A stretch of 64,000 nucleotides of DNA from Erigeron canadensis (Eukaryota > Streptophyta > Magnoliopsida > Asterales > Asteraceae), in contig NC_057768.1 in NCBI RefSeq assembly GCF_010389155.1, forward strand, positions 46,231,633 to 46,295,632. Direction: 5' to 3'. The notes beneath the pieces are model-generated. The model was not told the origin of the DNA, ran no database searches, and saw only the letters and a list, made by a program, of their open reading frames with translations. Shown here piece after piece: positions 37,042 through 50,134 of the stretch. How positions within the stretch are numbered: the stretch's first letter is position 1; every line of letters begins with the position of its first letter. Both the position numbers and the translations under genes were made by a program.

Positions 37042-38280
37042 CGACGTAATCCAATCAGGCAATCACGAACCCTTTGTGATCAACCCCTCAATTAGAAATT
37101 TATATGTCAAGAAATTACAGAGAATCCTGCAAAAAATCATATACTGTGTTGATAATATTATATACAAAAGAGAGAAAGCATAAAATTGGAGAATATATAT
37201 AAAAAAAAAAAATTGAAGTTCTCAAACATAAACTTTAAGATGATCCCTCTCCCTTTACCCGGGTTTTATTCTTTTTTTTGGTTAGTACAAATTCTCAAAC
37301 ATAGATTGGAAACAGGATGACATGCTGTTTTGCATTTTGAACATGTATATGGAGTGCAATATACATTTTACTTTGCCAAAAATAATACAAATTGGAAGCA
37401 GAAGTCTATATTACCTTATGAAGTTTAAACAAATGAACAATTTGCCAGTATTCATTCATACTAGTTTTGATTTTCATTCATAATCACTCAACTTCCTGAT
37501 ATATCTGATGTAGACTAGTTTTTGGTGGCTGACATTGATTCAGGCTGAATTATAGGATCATATTTCATGTGTTTGAACTTATTTTTCTTTTGGTTTAACT
37601 TTCTATTAATAGCAACATATCTTACTTAATTGGGATGGTATCTACTATCCATCTAATGAAGCTATCACCAAACTATACTAAATAGTTGTAGATTTGCTAA
37701 TACTATTGCTAAAGCTTCAAAAACTAGAGACTAAAATCTTCAAAACAAAGTGAAGAATCAAAAAGACATTAGAGTATTAGACCATTAGACATCCATGACC
37801 CAACTGTAATGTCATAACCAATACATGTGAATCCATTACTCTTAATTGTTTGAGTGGTATGAAAAGAAATGATCAAAATGTATTTAAATACTAATCGTTA
37901 AAAGTAAGTTGGACAGTTTAGACTGAAATAACAAAATATCGATAAAATTATTGGTTGATTCCCAACAAAATAGTTCATATACAAAACGCTTTTACTTGCT
38001 GCTGCTGCTGTCGTTTGCTCTCTTCGCTGTTACAGGGAAAATAAAGGTTACATCCTTCTCGAAGTTGAAGTCCATAATCCCATAATATAATGCAACTTTT
38101 GTTTCACAAGCTACAATATCAAAACCTGATCCCTCAATGACCTCTCACTCTGTGTATACGTGAAACTACAGATCTATAAACATGGTTCACAAGGCCTATT
38201 GATCTAAACTGGGGTTAGGACTCGATTAGACATCAGGGAAGCCATGAACTCTCTGTGCCATTGATCCGGAATGCTTAAAG
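37042..38280. other. intergenic stretch between GPRP and XEG113
   Basis: Nothing codes here convincingly. It should contain the GPRP promoter on the left side (TATA-like runs near 37150 and 37195 on either strand) and the 3' end of XEG113 on the right. A GCTGCTGCTG triplet run lies near 38000. Confidence 0.55.
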
Positions 38281-41200
38281 TCACCAATGCGGGTGATCAT
38301 CTTCTGGGGTTTGGGGAGGTAGAGGCTTCCAATCGGGTTTCTCATCCCAATACATGTCATAATATATGTGACCCGGAGTATGACCGTCCACACAACACCA
38401 TATTCCAACATATTGCTTCACCCGGTGTCTGAATTTTTCTTCCCTAGCCTGACCAATAAAAAGTTTGTTGTTTACTTTAGCAACTACATTTTTATGAAGT
38501 ATAGAAATATGTAACAGAAACAGAAAGAGGAAATGATTGCTTACCTTGTCGGTGAACCCTAAGAAGGCATCTTGCATTGATGAAAATTGGATGACTTTGA
38601 CATTCTTTAATGGTGAGAAAGCTGTTTTCAGCTGTACAACATTAAACAATTGGTCACAAATGAGGTTTAAAGTAAAAGGCAACAAACCATCGTGATCACA
38701 TAATTAGTACATGTCATTCTGTCTAACTCGCTAGTTTTCTGTACCAAATTGGTCGGGATGCATACTCGTATGAAGTCACAAAGGGTTCCGACCCACTTAC
38801 CTTTTTTTTTAAGAAAAAACACATTTCTTCTCTAACCTTTGAACACTATAAGAGAACAATCATATAACCAGCTAAGATCAAACATATACTGATGTAAAAA
38901 TAAGTTATTATTGCTTTTCACTAATCTTGCATACCTTCTCTTCATTGCTGTGTCTAGGAAATCTGAGTACTCCGTTTCTACTTGTAACATTTAGTTGACA
39001 ATTTTCTGATCCTTCTTGACATAACTGTACATCAAGCCATGAATCCTTCACCTGGAAGTAAGAAGTTGAGAAAAGTCCATGTCATGTCAAAGTCAATTAA
39101 AAAAGCACTTTTTTGTCCCCCATTGGTGTACCTGTGCAGGCATCAATGCATTGTCAAAGAAAGAATACTCTCTTATATTAATTCCCGGACCAAATTCTTC
39201 TTCGGGCAATGCCTTCAACATTGTGTGCACCTGCGGATAGCATTGGTTTCTGTTATCGTCAAAAGCATCATCTGCTATACTTGTAAAAGCAATAACAAAC
39301 TGTTGTGACACCAAAGGCAATCTTCTAAAGCAAATCATTGAAGTTATTTGGTGTGTTTCTTTCATGAAGAAACTTGCAACAGGTTAAGTACCTCAAATAC
39401 ATGGTCCAAAGGACAGATGAACGGTTGTCTTGTCATCGACCCAGCAAGAACTCCAGGATGTGGAAACCATAATCTATCCAGCCTACACCATAATGGAGGC
39501 ATAACCTAAAAACTTCAAAATTAGAATTTGTGTATAGAACAAGTGCTATATTGAAATAAATATACTTCTTGCCGCTAGCAGTTTAGAAAAGTAATTAGTT
39601 CTCACCAATGTACGATTTAAAACTGATGCCATGGCAAGGGCAGTCCTTATTTGCTTCATCTGTAATTCACTCAGCATAAATCAGTTCAAAAATCACAATG
39701 AAACTAGATATCATACACATCAAAGACTAGAACTAATGAACTATAGTGTTGGGAATGAAATAGGCAAAAGAGAAAGGTTTATTTATACATACTTGATAAT
39801 TAACAAGAGTGAAATGTGTTTCAAGATTATGCTCCCCGTCTAATAATAAGCTTTTTGGAATGGATGGCTTGAATGTCAAGAAACCTCCTGTATAATCAAC
39901 AAAAGCATACATATAAAAATTTAACCAGTATCTAATTACTGAAGCAAAACAGACTGAAACATCTATACTTGAAAAGTCAACTATATGTGCAAATGTGAAG
40001 GATCAAAATATATATCTAAAAAGTATGTACCTGGTGCGTCATAATATTCTGGTTGATCATAAAAAACCATAGCTTCACGTAAGCGGTGACGCTTGCCTTC
40101 TGTTCCTGCATATTGGAAAGTGGTATGCACAGCATATGGCTCCAATCTGAGTTGTTGATACATAGCCTGCAAATGCAGCAAAATATTATAAATTCATAAT
40201 ACGAAGGCCACATAACTGAAAATGCATAGCAATAATAATAAAACAATAATTATTATAGTCAAATAAAAAGGTTAAATCTAATATTCTTGTACCTGAACAA
40301 AGTAGGTATGACCACTACAAAATATACTTGCAGGTAGAAGTCCAAGTTTTAAACTTCCATCATAAGCATAAACAAGTCCACTTTCATCATCGACGGCTGG
40401 CCCCAATTGCCTATGCACGAGATCATTGAAACCATTCTGATCCCATATTTTATCATCATTTAAAAGCATATCTTTCCATTCGTTGGCCAATTTTTTTGCA
40501 GCATCTGTTGGCCGCCAGTGAAAAATACCGATATTGTATGCACCTCCAACTGTTTAGTTTAAAATGTAAAATTGTCAACATATCAACATAGATTGCTTGA
40601 AAAAGATTGTATATTGAACTAAAATACTTATTTTATCTCCTAAATTTGTAAAATAAGATCAGAACATGCAATTTTCACCTTGTTGCCACATGTCCAACCG
40701 GTCATCAGTTACTGTTGGTGTAACTTGGTCGGTTGAGGTCAACACATCTGCTTCGGGATAACGTGCAAGATATGGAAGTGGATTCTGTTCAAGCAACATA
40801 GCAGAAAGCATTTCGGAATATGAGAAGCAAAGAAAGAGAGAAACTGACTATTGCATGATGCTAAATGAGCAGGTCGGAACCACAAGGGTAGTGACTTAAT
40901 GGTAGAGGTTTGGTCTCTATGGGTGAAATCACCTGGAGGTCTCAAGTTTGAATATTGTGGAGCAAAAATATATATCCCCTTGTGGCCATGGAGGTTCACA
41001 AGTGGGTGCTCGCCCTGGGATTAGTCGGCTCGCAAAGTTGAACAGATACCTAGTTTAACCCAAAAAAATGGGCAGGTTGGGTGGGTTGGATAACAGATCA
41101 AAGTGGGTATTTGTATGGGTCAGTACGCATCTTCAGGCTGACCAGGAACACCTTTTATTCAGAAAAGCTATTTTTAAATAATAAATAGAGTGTCAAACAT

Positions 41201-43042
41201 GATTATGAAAGTTATATTATTTCAATTATAATATAGGTTTGGAACAAAATGATTCAAGTGGTTTTATGCATTTGAAAAAATGATACACAAGGTAACTTTC
41301 AGTCAATCTTCTTTTTAGCTACGTTCATATTTGACTCGTTTGAGAATAGATAACCCAAATCGACCCGTTTCTAAGTCAACAGCAACAGTACCCAATCTTG
41401 GCAAAAGCGGGGTATGGCCGTATGGGGATCCGTTTCTAAGTAGATGAGTCGAAACTGCCACCAGACTGATACTTTGTGAATTGCAATAGATAGCAACATA
41501 TACTTCACCTCATTTCTGAGTTGGTCACTCGATCTTAATACAATTTCTATTTTCTAAGCAACTTTATTTTTCAAATTTTATTTAAGTTTATGAGTGCAAA
41601 ACCTGTTAACATTGATGTGACTGATTGGGTCAGTGTAAGAAAGTTGGATGCTTTTAGCAACAAATTTTGAAGTTGAATGACCAAATCAGCAATGAAGTGA
41701 AAGCATATTGTAATCTGTTGCAATTTTTCCTACTTAAAACAATAAATGAAAAACAGGTACAAAAAAATCACCTTTAACCAGACCATATCGGTATCACACA
41801 TAAGTAATTCATAACCAAAAGGTAACATTGAATCAATGAGAATGACTTTTTCCCTTCCCATTTTATGAAAAGTTGGTGAGCCCCATCCAACATCTATTGT
41901 GCTCATATGACTTCCCATATCAAAAACCGGTACACCCTTCCAGTACAAAGCCTCCAATAGTTTTGTGTCCATTGCACCTAAAAAAACAAATCAAGTTTCT
42001 TAAAGCCTTCAAAATGTAGGCTCAAAAAAGATTCTTTAGTAAAAAACTCACCGACAAGAAGATTCTCAACACCCAAATCGGTCAAGTGTTTAACCCATGT
42101 AAGGATAAAATCCATGAAAGCATAGTTACCAAAAGTTGCAACAATAACATTATCCTTCACCCTTTCTTGTACCAATTCTTTTGTTAAACGGAACGTCTCC
42201 AATGAAGGCATCTTTGAACCCGGTGGGGGCTTTGTCCAAATGGATTTTAATTTCCCACTTTCGGGCTGAGCCATAGGTGCCATTACACCACCACCAATTC
42301 TTAATGAAGTAGAATCAAGTGTTTGATTAGTGAAAGGAGGTGCCACATCTATCATCATACACAAAACGAAAAAATGGCGTTAAAATTTTATACCAAACAA
42401 TGAAAAGCAAAATATTGGTTCACTTATAGAAAATACCAACCTGCATATTGTTAACTGCTTATTCGTTACAACATAAGCAGATAAGAAGTTTTGAAAAGAG
42501 TACTTTTTGAAAAAATAAGAAGTCCCAAACACCCCTAGAAACAAGTCAACCGTTAAGACAGTAATCTTTTAGGCTACAATAATAACCTAACAATTTAACC
42601 ATATCCCATTTGATATTCGCATTTACCGAACAATTCACCACTAAAAATAGACATTTTAACCAACTTTAAATGATCCTCTCCTAGATTTGCAAATTCTCTT
42701 ACCCAATTCAGAAAAATGCCCAATTCAACAAGATATTGGTCACAATGACAACTAATATATATTTCAACATAAATATATAGTGTTACATAAACAACTCAAG
42801 AAAATGCAATACATTTATATAAAATACATATATAAAGTGTAAATAAATTCAAAGAAAACAGAATAAGAGAAAGACATACGTTGAGATTGGGACCAAGAAA
42901 AGGCGGAATCCGGCGAGTAAACGGCGGAAAAGACATAAATAGCAGAGAATATAATTCCGATCAACACAGTACCATACACTGTCAAGAAAAGTGGCTTTGA
43001 ATTTGTAACTTCTTTAAATGGGTTTTTCCAAAAACCCCCCAT
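38281..43042 (-). CDS. XEG113: XEG113-like extensin arabinosyltransferase (GT77)
   Basis: Thirteen minus-strand exons join in phase: 43042-42880, 42348-42052, 41977-41772, 40784-40679, 40549-40293, 40166-40031, 39887-39793, 39659-39606, 39505-39392, 39230-39132, 39051-38935, 38631-38545 and 38448-38281. The product has 632 residues (Arabidopsis XEG113 is about 640). A signal anchor lies at about 17-42 (PLFLTVYGTVLIGIIFSAIY), as in Golgi type II glycosyltransferases. The catalytic domain has FGNYAFMDFILTWVKHL, a CDTDMVW DxD motif at about 214-220, VGGAYNIGIFHWRPT and GIWCCVDGHTPGHIYYDMYW near the end. XEG113 adds the third arabinose to hydroxyproline arabinosides on extensins; function here is inferred from full-length similarity. 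The start at 43042 matches the family's short N-terminus; an upstream in-frame ATG at 43102 would add 20 residues. Intron 3 hosts a SINE and a MITE. Confidence 0.95.
40878..41067 (+). mobile_element. tRNA-derived SINE in XEG113 intron 3
   Basis: GTGACTTAATGGTAGAGGTT resembles an RNA polymerase III box A, and GGAGGTCTCAAGTTTGAAT resembles box B at the right distance. The element ends in TTTAACCC followed by an A run near 41061-41067. It lies in opposite orientation to the host gene. No clean target duplication was identified. Confidence 0.65.
41068..41445. repeat. GACCCG-type MITE-like repeat in XEG113 intron 3
   Basis: Left end GGGCAGGTTGGGTGGGTTGG and right part ATCGACCCGTTTCTAAGTC are rough inverted counterparts around an AT-rich middle. 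Related sequence is seen in ABCG14 intron 5. It directly follows the A run of the SINE. Confidence 0.5.
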
Positions 43043-46001
43043 TTTCTTGATTATTAAATAGACCCTAATTAAATCTTGGCATAAAAATGTCAACTTTAAC
43101 AAAAATTTGAGATGGGTTTTGTGAAAGAATCATAATAGCAGGTGAGGAAGATTGTAGGCAGAACACATATTAAAAAAGTCAAATGCAAAAAACAGGTGTC
43201 TGACTGACTATTGTGGGTTAGCAAATTGATGGCTTTTTTTTTAATGTTTATTATAATGTTTTTTGTGTTTGGAGCATGATGTGTAGAGAGTGGTAGCTTC
43301 GTGGGGTTTGATTATTTTAAGGGTGATGAAAAATAATTTGAATTTACTACACTTTTATGGAAAGTTTATACATTTGTGGCTTGTTTGCTTTTATCACCAA
43401 AAGAATCATATATATTATATATATATTTATGGCTACCAGGAGAAAAAAATAAATTGATCAAAATAATCTTGACCATTCAAATTAACAATCAAATTTAATC
43501 TTGACTCTTTAACTAAAAGTCAAATATTTGAAATAAAAAAGTCAAAGTTTAAATAACAGAGCTGATATACGGATATAGTTTTGCACTTTTGCCAACTATC
43601 TACAATTGTAAAAAACAATGACAACCCATAGTAGTTAATATTTACCATATATTCGAATTATAGTGATATACAATTGAAAGCTTCTGACTATGAAAGCAAT
43701 AATACGATTTGTCTAAAACTACCTAACACATATTTAACAAAAGGTCAATATGTACTGTAATAAATAAGAAATCTTTACATATCTTAAGGAGATTTAACCA
43801 TACCATTATAAATACCACATACTTTTTTTTTCATTTCAAATACATCACAATTTTCTAACAAAGAAATAAGGAAAAAAAATAATATGTTTCACATTCTTAT
43901 CTCTCCATATTTCATCCAAATTATTCATCTCTCAATATTTAATCTATATTCCTATTAGTATTTCATTGCATACAAAATGTTTATATGAAATCTATTTGTG
44001 TATGTATTATTAGATTATACTTTTACGTAATGTGACATAACAGTCATTTTTTTATTCATTTTTGACAGGATTTAGACGCCACCAATGACTTTAAAAATGA
44101 AACAAAATCGAAGACGCATTTTGACTCGAATGAAGACATCGACTTAGAGGAGGACATCATCTTTTCAAATATTGAGAAGTCTGAAAAAGAAATCGATGTC
44201 TCTTTGGTAAAGAAACAAATGCAGGAGGCGAACAAATAGCTATGAAATTGCATGACACTATTGAATGTAAATGATTCCGGCGACGAAATGGTAACTTTGT
44301 CTAAGATGTTTGGTAAAAAAAATTAATTTAACTCTCCGTACTCTCATTTTATTTGTAGGATGAGGTTGATGGTGATAAGCATTTAGATGAAGTTAAGTTA
44401 ATAAAAAAAAATGAAAATACATATATTTAAAACACTCTATAGTCTATACAATGAATATTGTAAAATTTTACTTATTAGTACTTTTATTAAAAAGTATATA
44501 ACTGTCTAAATCTCTTTTTTCTTTTTTTTTAAGCATGATTTTATTGGCATATGCTTCCAGATGATGATGAATCTTCCATTGATCAAACATAAGAACACTA
44601 ATCAAGTGGAGTTCAAGAAAAAAAAATGTTTCGTCTAATAGATAAAGACCTCACATATGAAGATTAATCTATTATCTTTTCATCTTATTCGATAAAATTT
44701 ATTATTTTTGATGTTTTAAGATGTTAAGTTGTTATATTTTTAAGTTTTTTGTTTCATTTATTTAATACATTTGTTGTTTATTTCTGACCTCGCTTAATTA
44801 TAAGGATAAACTGAATAAATATTTAAATTTGTTACATATTTAGTAAAAAAAAAATTATAAAAATCAAAATAAATTCCAAATCCAATATGCCAACCCTTTG
44901 AACATAAAATTAAATTTAACTCTCCTAAATATACAGTAACATTCATACCATTACCATTTGCTTTGAGTTATGTCTCAGTAAAGTGTCCCATTGAAATCTT
45001 ACATTCGGACTATTCCATGAAATAATTAATGAAGTCTAAATCTTATAAATCTTGTGTTTTTTAATTTATTTACGTTTGTATCTTTTAATATCTTAATTTG
45101 AAATATTCCAGTGGTTTATGTTTCATTCATTTTGTACATATGGTTTTTTTTTTAGTATATTTTAATTGCAACGATACATTTAAATAAGATTTTCATTTGT
45201 TAAAATTTTAGAGAAAAAGACTTTTAAAGGCTACAATGAATCAATGGCATATGTACCTAATCAGTTAATAACAATTCACGTATTATTTATCTGTAATTGC
45301 ATTGAAAAATAGTCAAGTTATAAAATTGGATGAAAAAAAGTCACATTGAAACTAATGACATTTAATAAGTTTAAAAATATGAGTTAATTTACTTCCTAAA
45401 TTTGATAAAATTTCAGACAAAAAAACAAACTATACATAGTTGATACTTTCATTAAAATGGTGATACATACAATTAAAAAAAAAAAATCTAACTTGGACTA
45501 AATTAACTTTAGTATAACTTACCCTTTAAACATTACTTTGCTATCAAGGAAGACATTTTCGCCAGAAAAAAATTTTATGGTCAACATCCATACTAAATAT
45601 AAACAATTTAGACATTTAAAAGATATAAACCCTAAATATTAACCAATCTAAAATCCATATTTATATATATAGAAAGGGGTAAAAGTCAAAATTACAATGA
45701 TTAAATTCTTAACAGTTACAACACAAAAGAATTCACGTCGACCAAATCATCTTTTAAAAAATCAATAAAATTGCCCACTTCTGACAAATCTTTACATCTT
45801 TATTTACAAAAAATTAAAGGTATCTAATGAAATCGAAATGTACATTAAAAAAATGTAAATATTACTAAACTGAAGTTAGTCAAAATTACCCGAAATGACT
45901 TTGCCACTTACATCCATATCACATTTAGACAAATTATACAACAAAAGCCCTTATAACTCTGTTTAGTAAAATCCTATCATTAAAATATATCATTAAAACA
46001 T
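43043..46001. other. AT-rich intergenic stretch with possible Helitron debris
   Basis: The left part is the upstream region of XEG113. The remainder is very AT-rich and has no gene. A short acidic reading frame at 44069-44239 and the RPA-like fragment after 46002 suggest a decayed Helitron, but its 5' end was not found. Confidence 0.5.
44069..44239 (+). pseudogene. acidic exon-like fragment, function unknown
   Basis: After an AG acceptor (TTTGACAG) the plus frame reads DLDATNDFKNETKSKTHFDS and on through an Asp/Glu-rich stretch to QEANK and a stop, 56 residues in all. It resembles the acidic tail of a protein exon. It may belong to the same decayed Helitron as the RPA-like fragment. No domain is recognised. 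Confidence 0.3.
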
Positions 46002-46346
46002 ATGTGGAATTTAACGTTCAATGTGCTCATTGTGACCGAAATGTCACACCACGTCAAGCGGAAGATCCAAATATTGTGCTTTTCTGTTTATACTTTTAGG
46101 CCTCTATTGATCTTTTATTTTTACAAATGCAAGTTAGTGATACAAGTATACAACAACAAAGAGATCACGGATTGTGTAGTTTTCAATGATAATGCTATTA
46201 AGCTATTGGGATGCACCGTGGATGAATTGATTACTAGGGAATTGCAAGAGCTTTGTTACTTCACAAATTTTATTATATCTATGCCACCATATATCCTTAA
46301 CATGTCATATTTCTTTTATATGCTGCTGGTGATCCGGATTAGATAG
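46002..46346 (+). pseudogene. RPA70 C-terminal OB-fold fragment (Helitron-type)
   Basis: The frame contains VQVYNNKEITDCVVFNDNAI followed by KLLGCTVDELI. This resembles the C-terminal OB fold of replication protein A large subunits, of the type carried by plant Helitrons (pattern: V-D-x-T-D-x-V-x-F-N-D-x-A-x-x-L-L-G). The zinc-ribbon start is missing or scrambled, and the C-terminal side runs into unrelated residues. A Helitron 3' end lies 170 bases downstream on the same strand, supporting a Helitron origin. It is a fragment, not a functional gene. Confidence 0.55.
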
Positions 46347-46512
46347 TAAACTTTTTTATTAATACCTTGTGTGGATTGCGAGTCGTCTTCGGTATCAAAG
46401 TTGACAACTACAGCTTAAAACCTCAGTTTTCGCGTAGATTTACGGTATCAAAGTACTATGGTACTGAATTAAACGTCCTAAACAACGTTTTGTTATATAT
46501 TTATTGTTTTTA

Positions 46513-46541
46513 ACTCGGTCAACGACCGGGTATAGATCTAG
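46513..46541 (+). mobile_element. Helitron 3' terminus (hairpin plus CTAG)
   Basis: CTCGGTC-AAC-GACCGGG forms a 7-bp stem with one G-T pair. It is followed by TATAGATCTAG and then the target T. Hairpin then CTRR then T is the standard Helitron 3' end. The 5' end was not located. Confidence 0.65.
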
Positions 46542-46545
46542 TTCT

Positions 46546-46915
46546 AAGGGACAAGGGTGTAGTCAACAAAAATCATCGGCTAAATCGGTACATTGGCAAC
46601 ACTATAGCACGTGAATCGGCAAGTTTTGGCAAGCAACATCGGCAAATTTTGGCAAGCAACATCGGCTAGTTTTGGCCGATGCAAATGGACGTTGGGAGTA
46701 TATGAAAATGACCATTTATTTTTTGTTTTTTGTGAAAAAGAAAATTTTGGCTAGTTTTGGCAAAAATTGACATTATAGCATGTGAATTGGCAAGATTTTG
46801 CTAGTTTTTGACAAAAAATCACTTAGACACATGGCATGCTTTTATTGGCTGAAAAGTTGTCAAAACTTGTCAATTTGCCACAAGATTGGCACTACACCTT
46901 TGCCTTGTGATTTAA
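46546..46915. mobile_element. MITE-like element with AAGGTGTAGT ends
   Basis: The left end carries CAAGGGTGTAGTCAACAAAA and the right end, read on the minus strand, carries AAAGGTGTAGTGCCAATCTT. The interior has repeated GGCAAGCAACATCGGC and TTTTGGCTAGTTTTGGC units. The superfamily is uncertain and no target duplication was fixed. Confidence 0.45.
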
Positions 46916-47253
46916 CTTTGGATTATTTATTTTTGTTTGGGTAATTACTTGTAATCAAGAAAGTACTGAATGTTGTTAATGGCCTAAAAAAATTACATAA
47001 CTATATTATGTTTGTTGTATAAGTGACTTAACAATTAGAAAATCTCTTACTACTCATTTAGTCAATTAATCATTACCATTTAACTTCTTTAATAAAAATA
47101 ATACTATTTAATAAAATTGAGACAACACTATAAAGCATATTTGGTATTGATCACAAAGCTCAGAGTGTTAATACTTAAAAGACTAATATAGAAAAAAAAA
47201 AAAAAAGATAATCAAGAAAACAAATAAATATGATGCACATGAGATGTTCAAAT

Positions 47254-47637
47254 TAGGGTTGTCATCGAGTCAAGCTTTTTTCGAACAACTCAAGCTCGAC
47301 TCGATCTAGTCAAACTATTATCGAGTTCGAGCCTTAGCCCTAAATTCAGGCTCGAAACAATTATCGAGTCGAGCTCGAATTTTACATAGCTCGGCTCGAA
47401 TACTTATCGAGCTTTTCGAGTTTTTCATATATTATGTATATATTTATATATATGATTCATAAGTAGTAAATTTCTACTTCTACAAGGGCTTTTCGAGCCG
47501 AGTTTTGAGTCGAGCTCAAGTCATGTTTATAGACACTAGTCAAGCTCGAGCCTACAATGAAAGCTCATCGAGCTCTTGAGCCGAGCAAATAGTGTTCAAG
47601 CCGAGCTCGAGCTCGGCTCGACTCGATAACACCCCTA
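47254..47637. mobile_element. hAT-type MITE rich in GAGCTCGAGC
   Basis: The termini are TAGGGTTGTCATCGAGTC and, on the minus strand, TAGGGGTGTTATCGAGTC. Eight-base flanks GTTCAAAT (47246-47253) and GTTTAAAC (47638-47645) match at six positions, consistent with an old hAT target duplication. The arms are made of repeated GAGCTCGAGC/GAGCCGAGC. It is 384 bases long and has no coding capacity. Confidence 0.78.
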
Positions 47638-47758
47638 GTTTAAACACTTAGTTTTTCCTTTAGACTATGAAAAATGATATTTGAATTGACTACATATCTA
47701 AGAAAATTTTAGCTATTTAAGGTTATAAAACTTTTAGCTTATATAATATAATTCATAG

Positions 47759-48295
47759 GGTAGAGATACAGAAAGAAGGTTCTCAAGGAGCAAAGGGAGA
47801 TAAAGTCCTTTTTTTTAGCTTGTTTTTTTGATTTTTTTAATTTTTTTCATTCTTTCTTTAATTAACTTAATCCAAAAAAAAAAGTTTTTAAAAAAAACAA
47901 TTTTCTAATCCGAGTTAGAGAGTTATACATGTAAGGGTTCAGTACGGGCTTCGCTCTTAAAGATATAAATATGGGGTAGCTGGTGGGAGTGATAGGTCAT
48001 AGATGGTGATAGGTCATAAGGGATGATCGGTGATAGGTGATCTACCTAAGGGGCTTCGCCCTTAGCCATCATGTTTCCGCCATACACTGAAAGGTTTCGC
48101 CTATAGCTTACGAGTTACGTCTTTTGAAAAAAAAAAAATTTAAAATTTTTATATGGAATTAGTTAATTAAAGAGAGAATGAAAAAAGTGGGGGAAAAAAA
48201 GAAAGAAAAAAAAATTTCAAAAAAACAAGCTAAAAAAAATCAAAAACGAACATTCTATTCTTTCTCTCCTTAAAGTATCTTCTCATTTGATCTCT
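47759..48295. mobile_element. MULE-type MITE with long inverted arms
   Basis: The direct flanks ATTCATAG occur at 47751-47758 and 48296-48303. Both arms, in opposite orientation, hold AGCTTGTTTTTTTGA, a T-rich tract, CATTCTYTCTTTAATTAACT, and an AAGGAG block near the outside. The middle is non-coding with GTGATAGGT repeats. Long arms and an 8-9 base duplication suggest a Mutator-like origin. Confidence 0.7.
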
Positions 48296-48303
48296 ATTCA
48301 TAG

Positions 48304-49280
48304 TTCATATTTATAAATCTACATATATACTTAAATGTATTTACTTCATTTTGTAATTTATAGTTTGTAATTGTCTCCAATAATAATCAGTAAAATTCAT
48401 ATAAATTAAGTTATGCTTAAAATTAAAGTTAATACATGTTGATAAGTTCATCAAGACACACATTAGCAAACTTTGTAAAGTTATTTCAACTTTTTAACCG
48501 TACAAAATTATTTAATTAATTAAGAAATCCAACAAGCTGGTACATAAATGATAAAATTATTACTCGTAGAAAGAAATAGGGTTCCAGATGGACAACATTC
48601 TGGTCCTAAAATAGGGTTCGTTTGGGGGTGAATCGGGTTTTGTCTTGTGGGCCCAACTTTCATAAGTCATTATGGCCTTTTTATACGAATCCACGTTCTT
48701 ACAGACTTACACAGATATAAATTAGCAAAAGACATTCTCAGTTTTTCAGACATCATTAACTTACATCTCAAAATATTGATGTAAAACTTACATTATTATG
48801 ATCAAATTTGTTCAAATTGACCAAGATTAGTTAATTTTAACCAAGTTAACTATCATAAAAACCCGAAATATCAGTATGATAAATTGATAATAATGAGATT
48901 ACAAAGCTGAAATATACACATATTTCGTTAACTTATACTCCATGCTTTTTTTAAAAATGCAGATGTTAATAATAAAATTCCATTTACCATATACCTCTTG
49001 TAACTATATATCATCTAAGGTTATCAATACACGAACCAACCAAAAATTCGACTGAAAAGTAACCGGGCTTGGGTAAAGAAATCACGACCACCAACTAACT
49101 AACCTAACTTTTTGAGTTGGGTTTGAGTTGACTCTTTGAGTTAATAAGAGGTTGACATGCCAACAATAAAGTATTTAAGTTTATATAACTTTATTTAATA
49201 GATCGACCCGTCAACTCCTTTGACCCGGCAACCCACAATCCATTAGGCTTGATATCAACCCACCAAACCATAACCCTTAA
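48304..49280. other. non-coding stretch, repeat remnants
   Basis: No gene is seen. From 49020 the DNA is rich in GACCCGTCAAC/GTTGGGTTTGAGTTGAC, part of an older repeat into which the Tourist MITE at 49281 inserted; the same repeat resumes after 49595. Confidence 0.5.
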
Positions 49281-49595
49281 GGGGGTGTTTGGTATGAGGG
49301 AATCAGAAAGAATGAAAATGTAATAGAGAATGATAATAGTGAGAAAGATAATGAGTAATTTGGAAAGAGGATGGATTCCAATGTTTGGTACCCACAGAGA
49401 ATAAATATATTAAAAAAATAAAAATTAAAATAATAATACATTTATTACATATAACATCTTGAAAAGAAAAGAAATTTTTTTTTTTTCCATTCTCACCATT
49501 TGTCCTTTCTCATTCCCTTTCTTCATTGTAAACAAACAAGGGAAGTTTTTCTCATTCCGTTTATCCCTTTCCATTCAATCATACCAAACACCCCC
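49281..49595. mobile_element. Tourist-like (PIF/Harbinger) MITE
   Basis: The ends are perfect inverted repeats of 17 bases: GGGGGTGTTTGGTATGA and TCATACCAAACACCCCC, with TAA on the left and TTA on the right. They are followed inward by GGAATCAGAAAGAATGA and its approximate complement. It is 315 bases long and non-coding. Confidence 0.85.
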
Positions 49596-50134
49596 TTATG
49601 AATTTAAATCAATCCGTCAACGCACTAACTCATTTGACCCGTCAACTTGAAACTCGACGAGCCTACCTGTCACCACGATATTTTCAAGTTGGTAGGTTAA
49701 GTTCAAGTTGAGAGTTTGCGAATCAGGATTGAAGTTTGCAACTATAAACTTTTAATTTGTCAAATTAGGATTAGAGATATCATTGTACACATGCATTTTT
49801 ATCCTCATTTTTATCTTTATATATGCTAAAAGACAATTGACCTAATAGCTTATTAACCAATCATAGTGCTCAATTTTAACAAATTAAAGTTTGCTGATGT
49901 CATAACTATGATTTAAAAGTTATAATGTCAATTTACGGATCTATATAAAATCAATTGATACATATCTAAAAATATCTAAATGAAGCTACGTATAAGTCTA
50001 GATAACCTAAGCCCGGCTAACTGGGCTAGGCCCAAGTATTTAACAAATAAGCGAATTACGTTTGATACCGTAATGTATTCGAGTTAGATGTAACTTTTTT
50101 TGACATCAATAGTAAAATCCTATAATAATAATAA

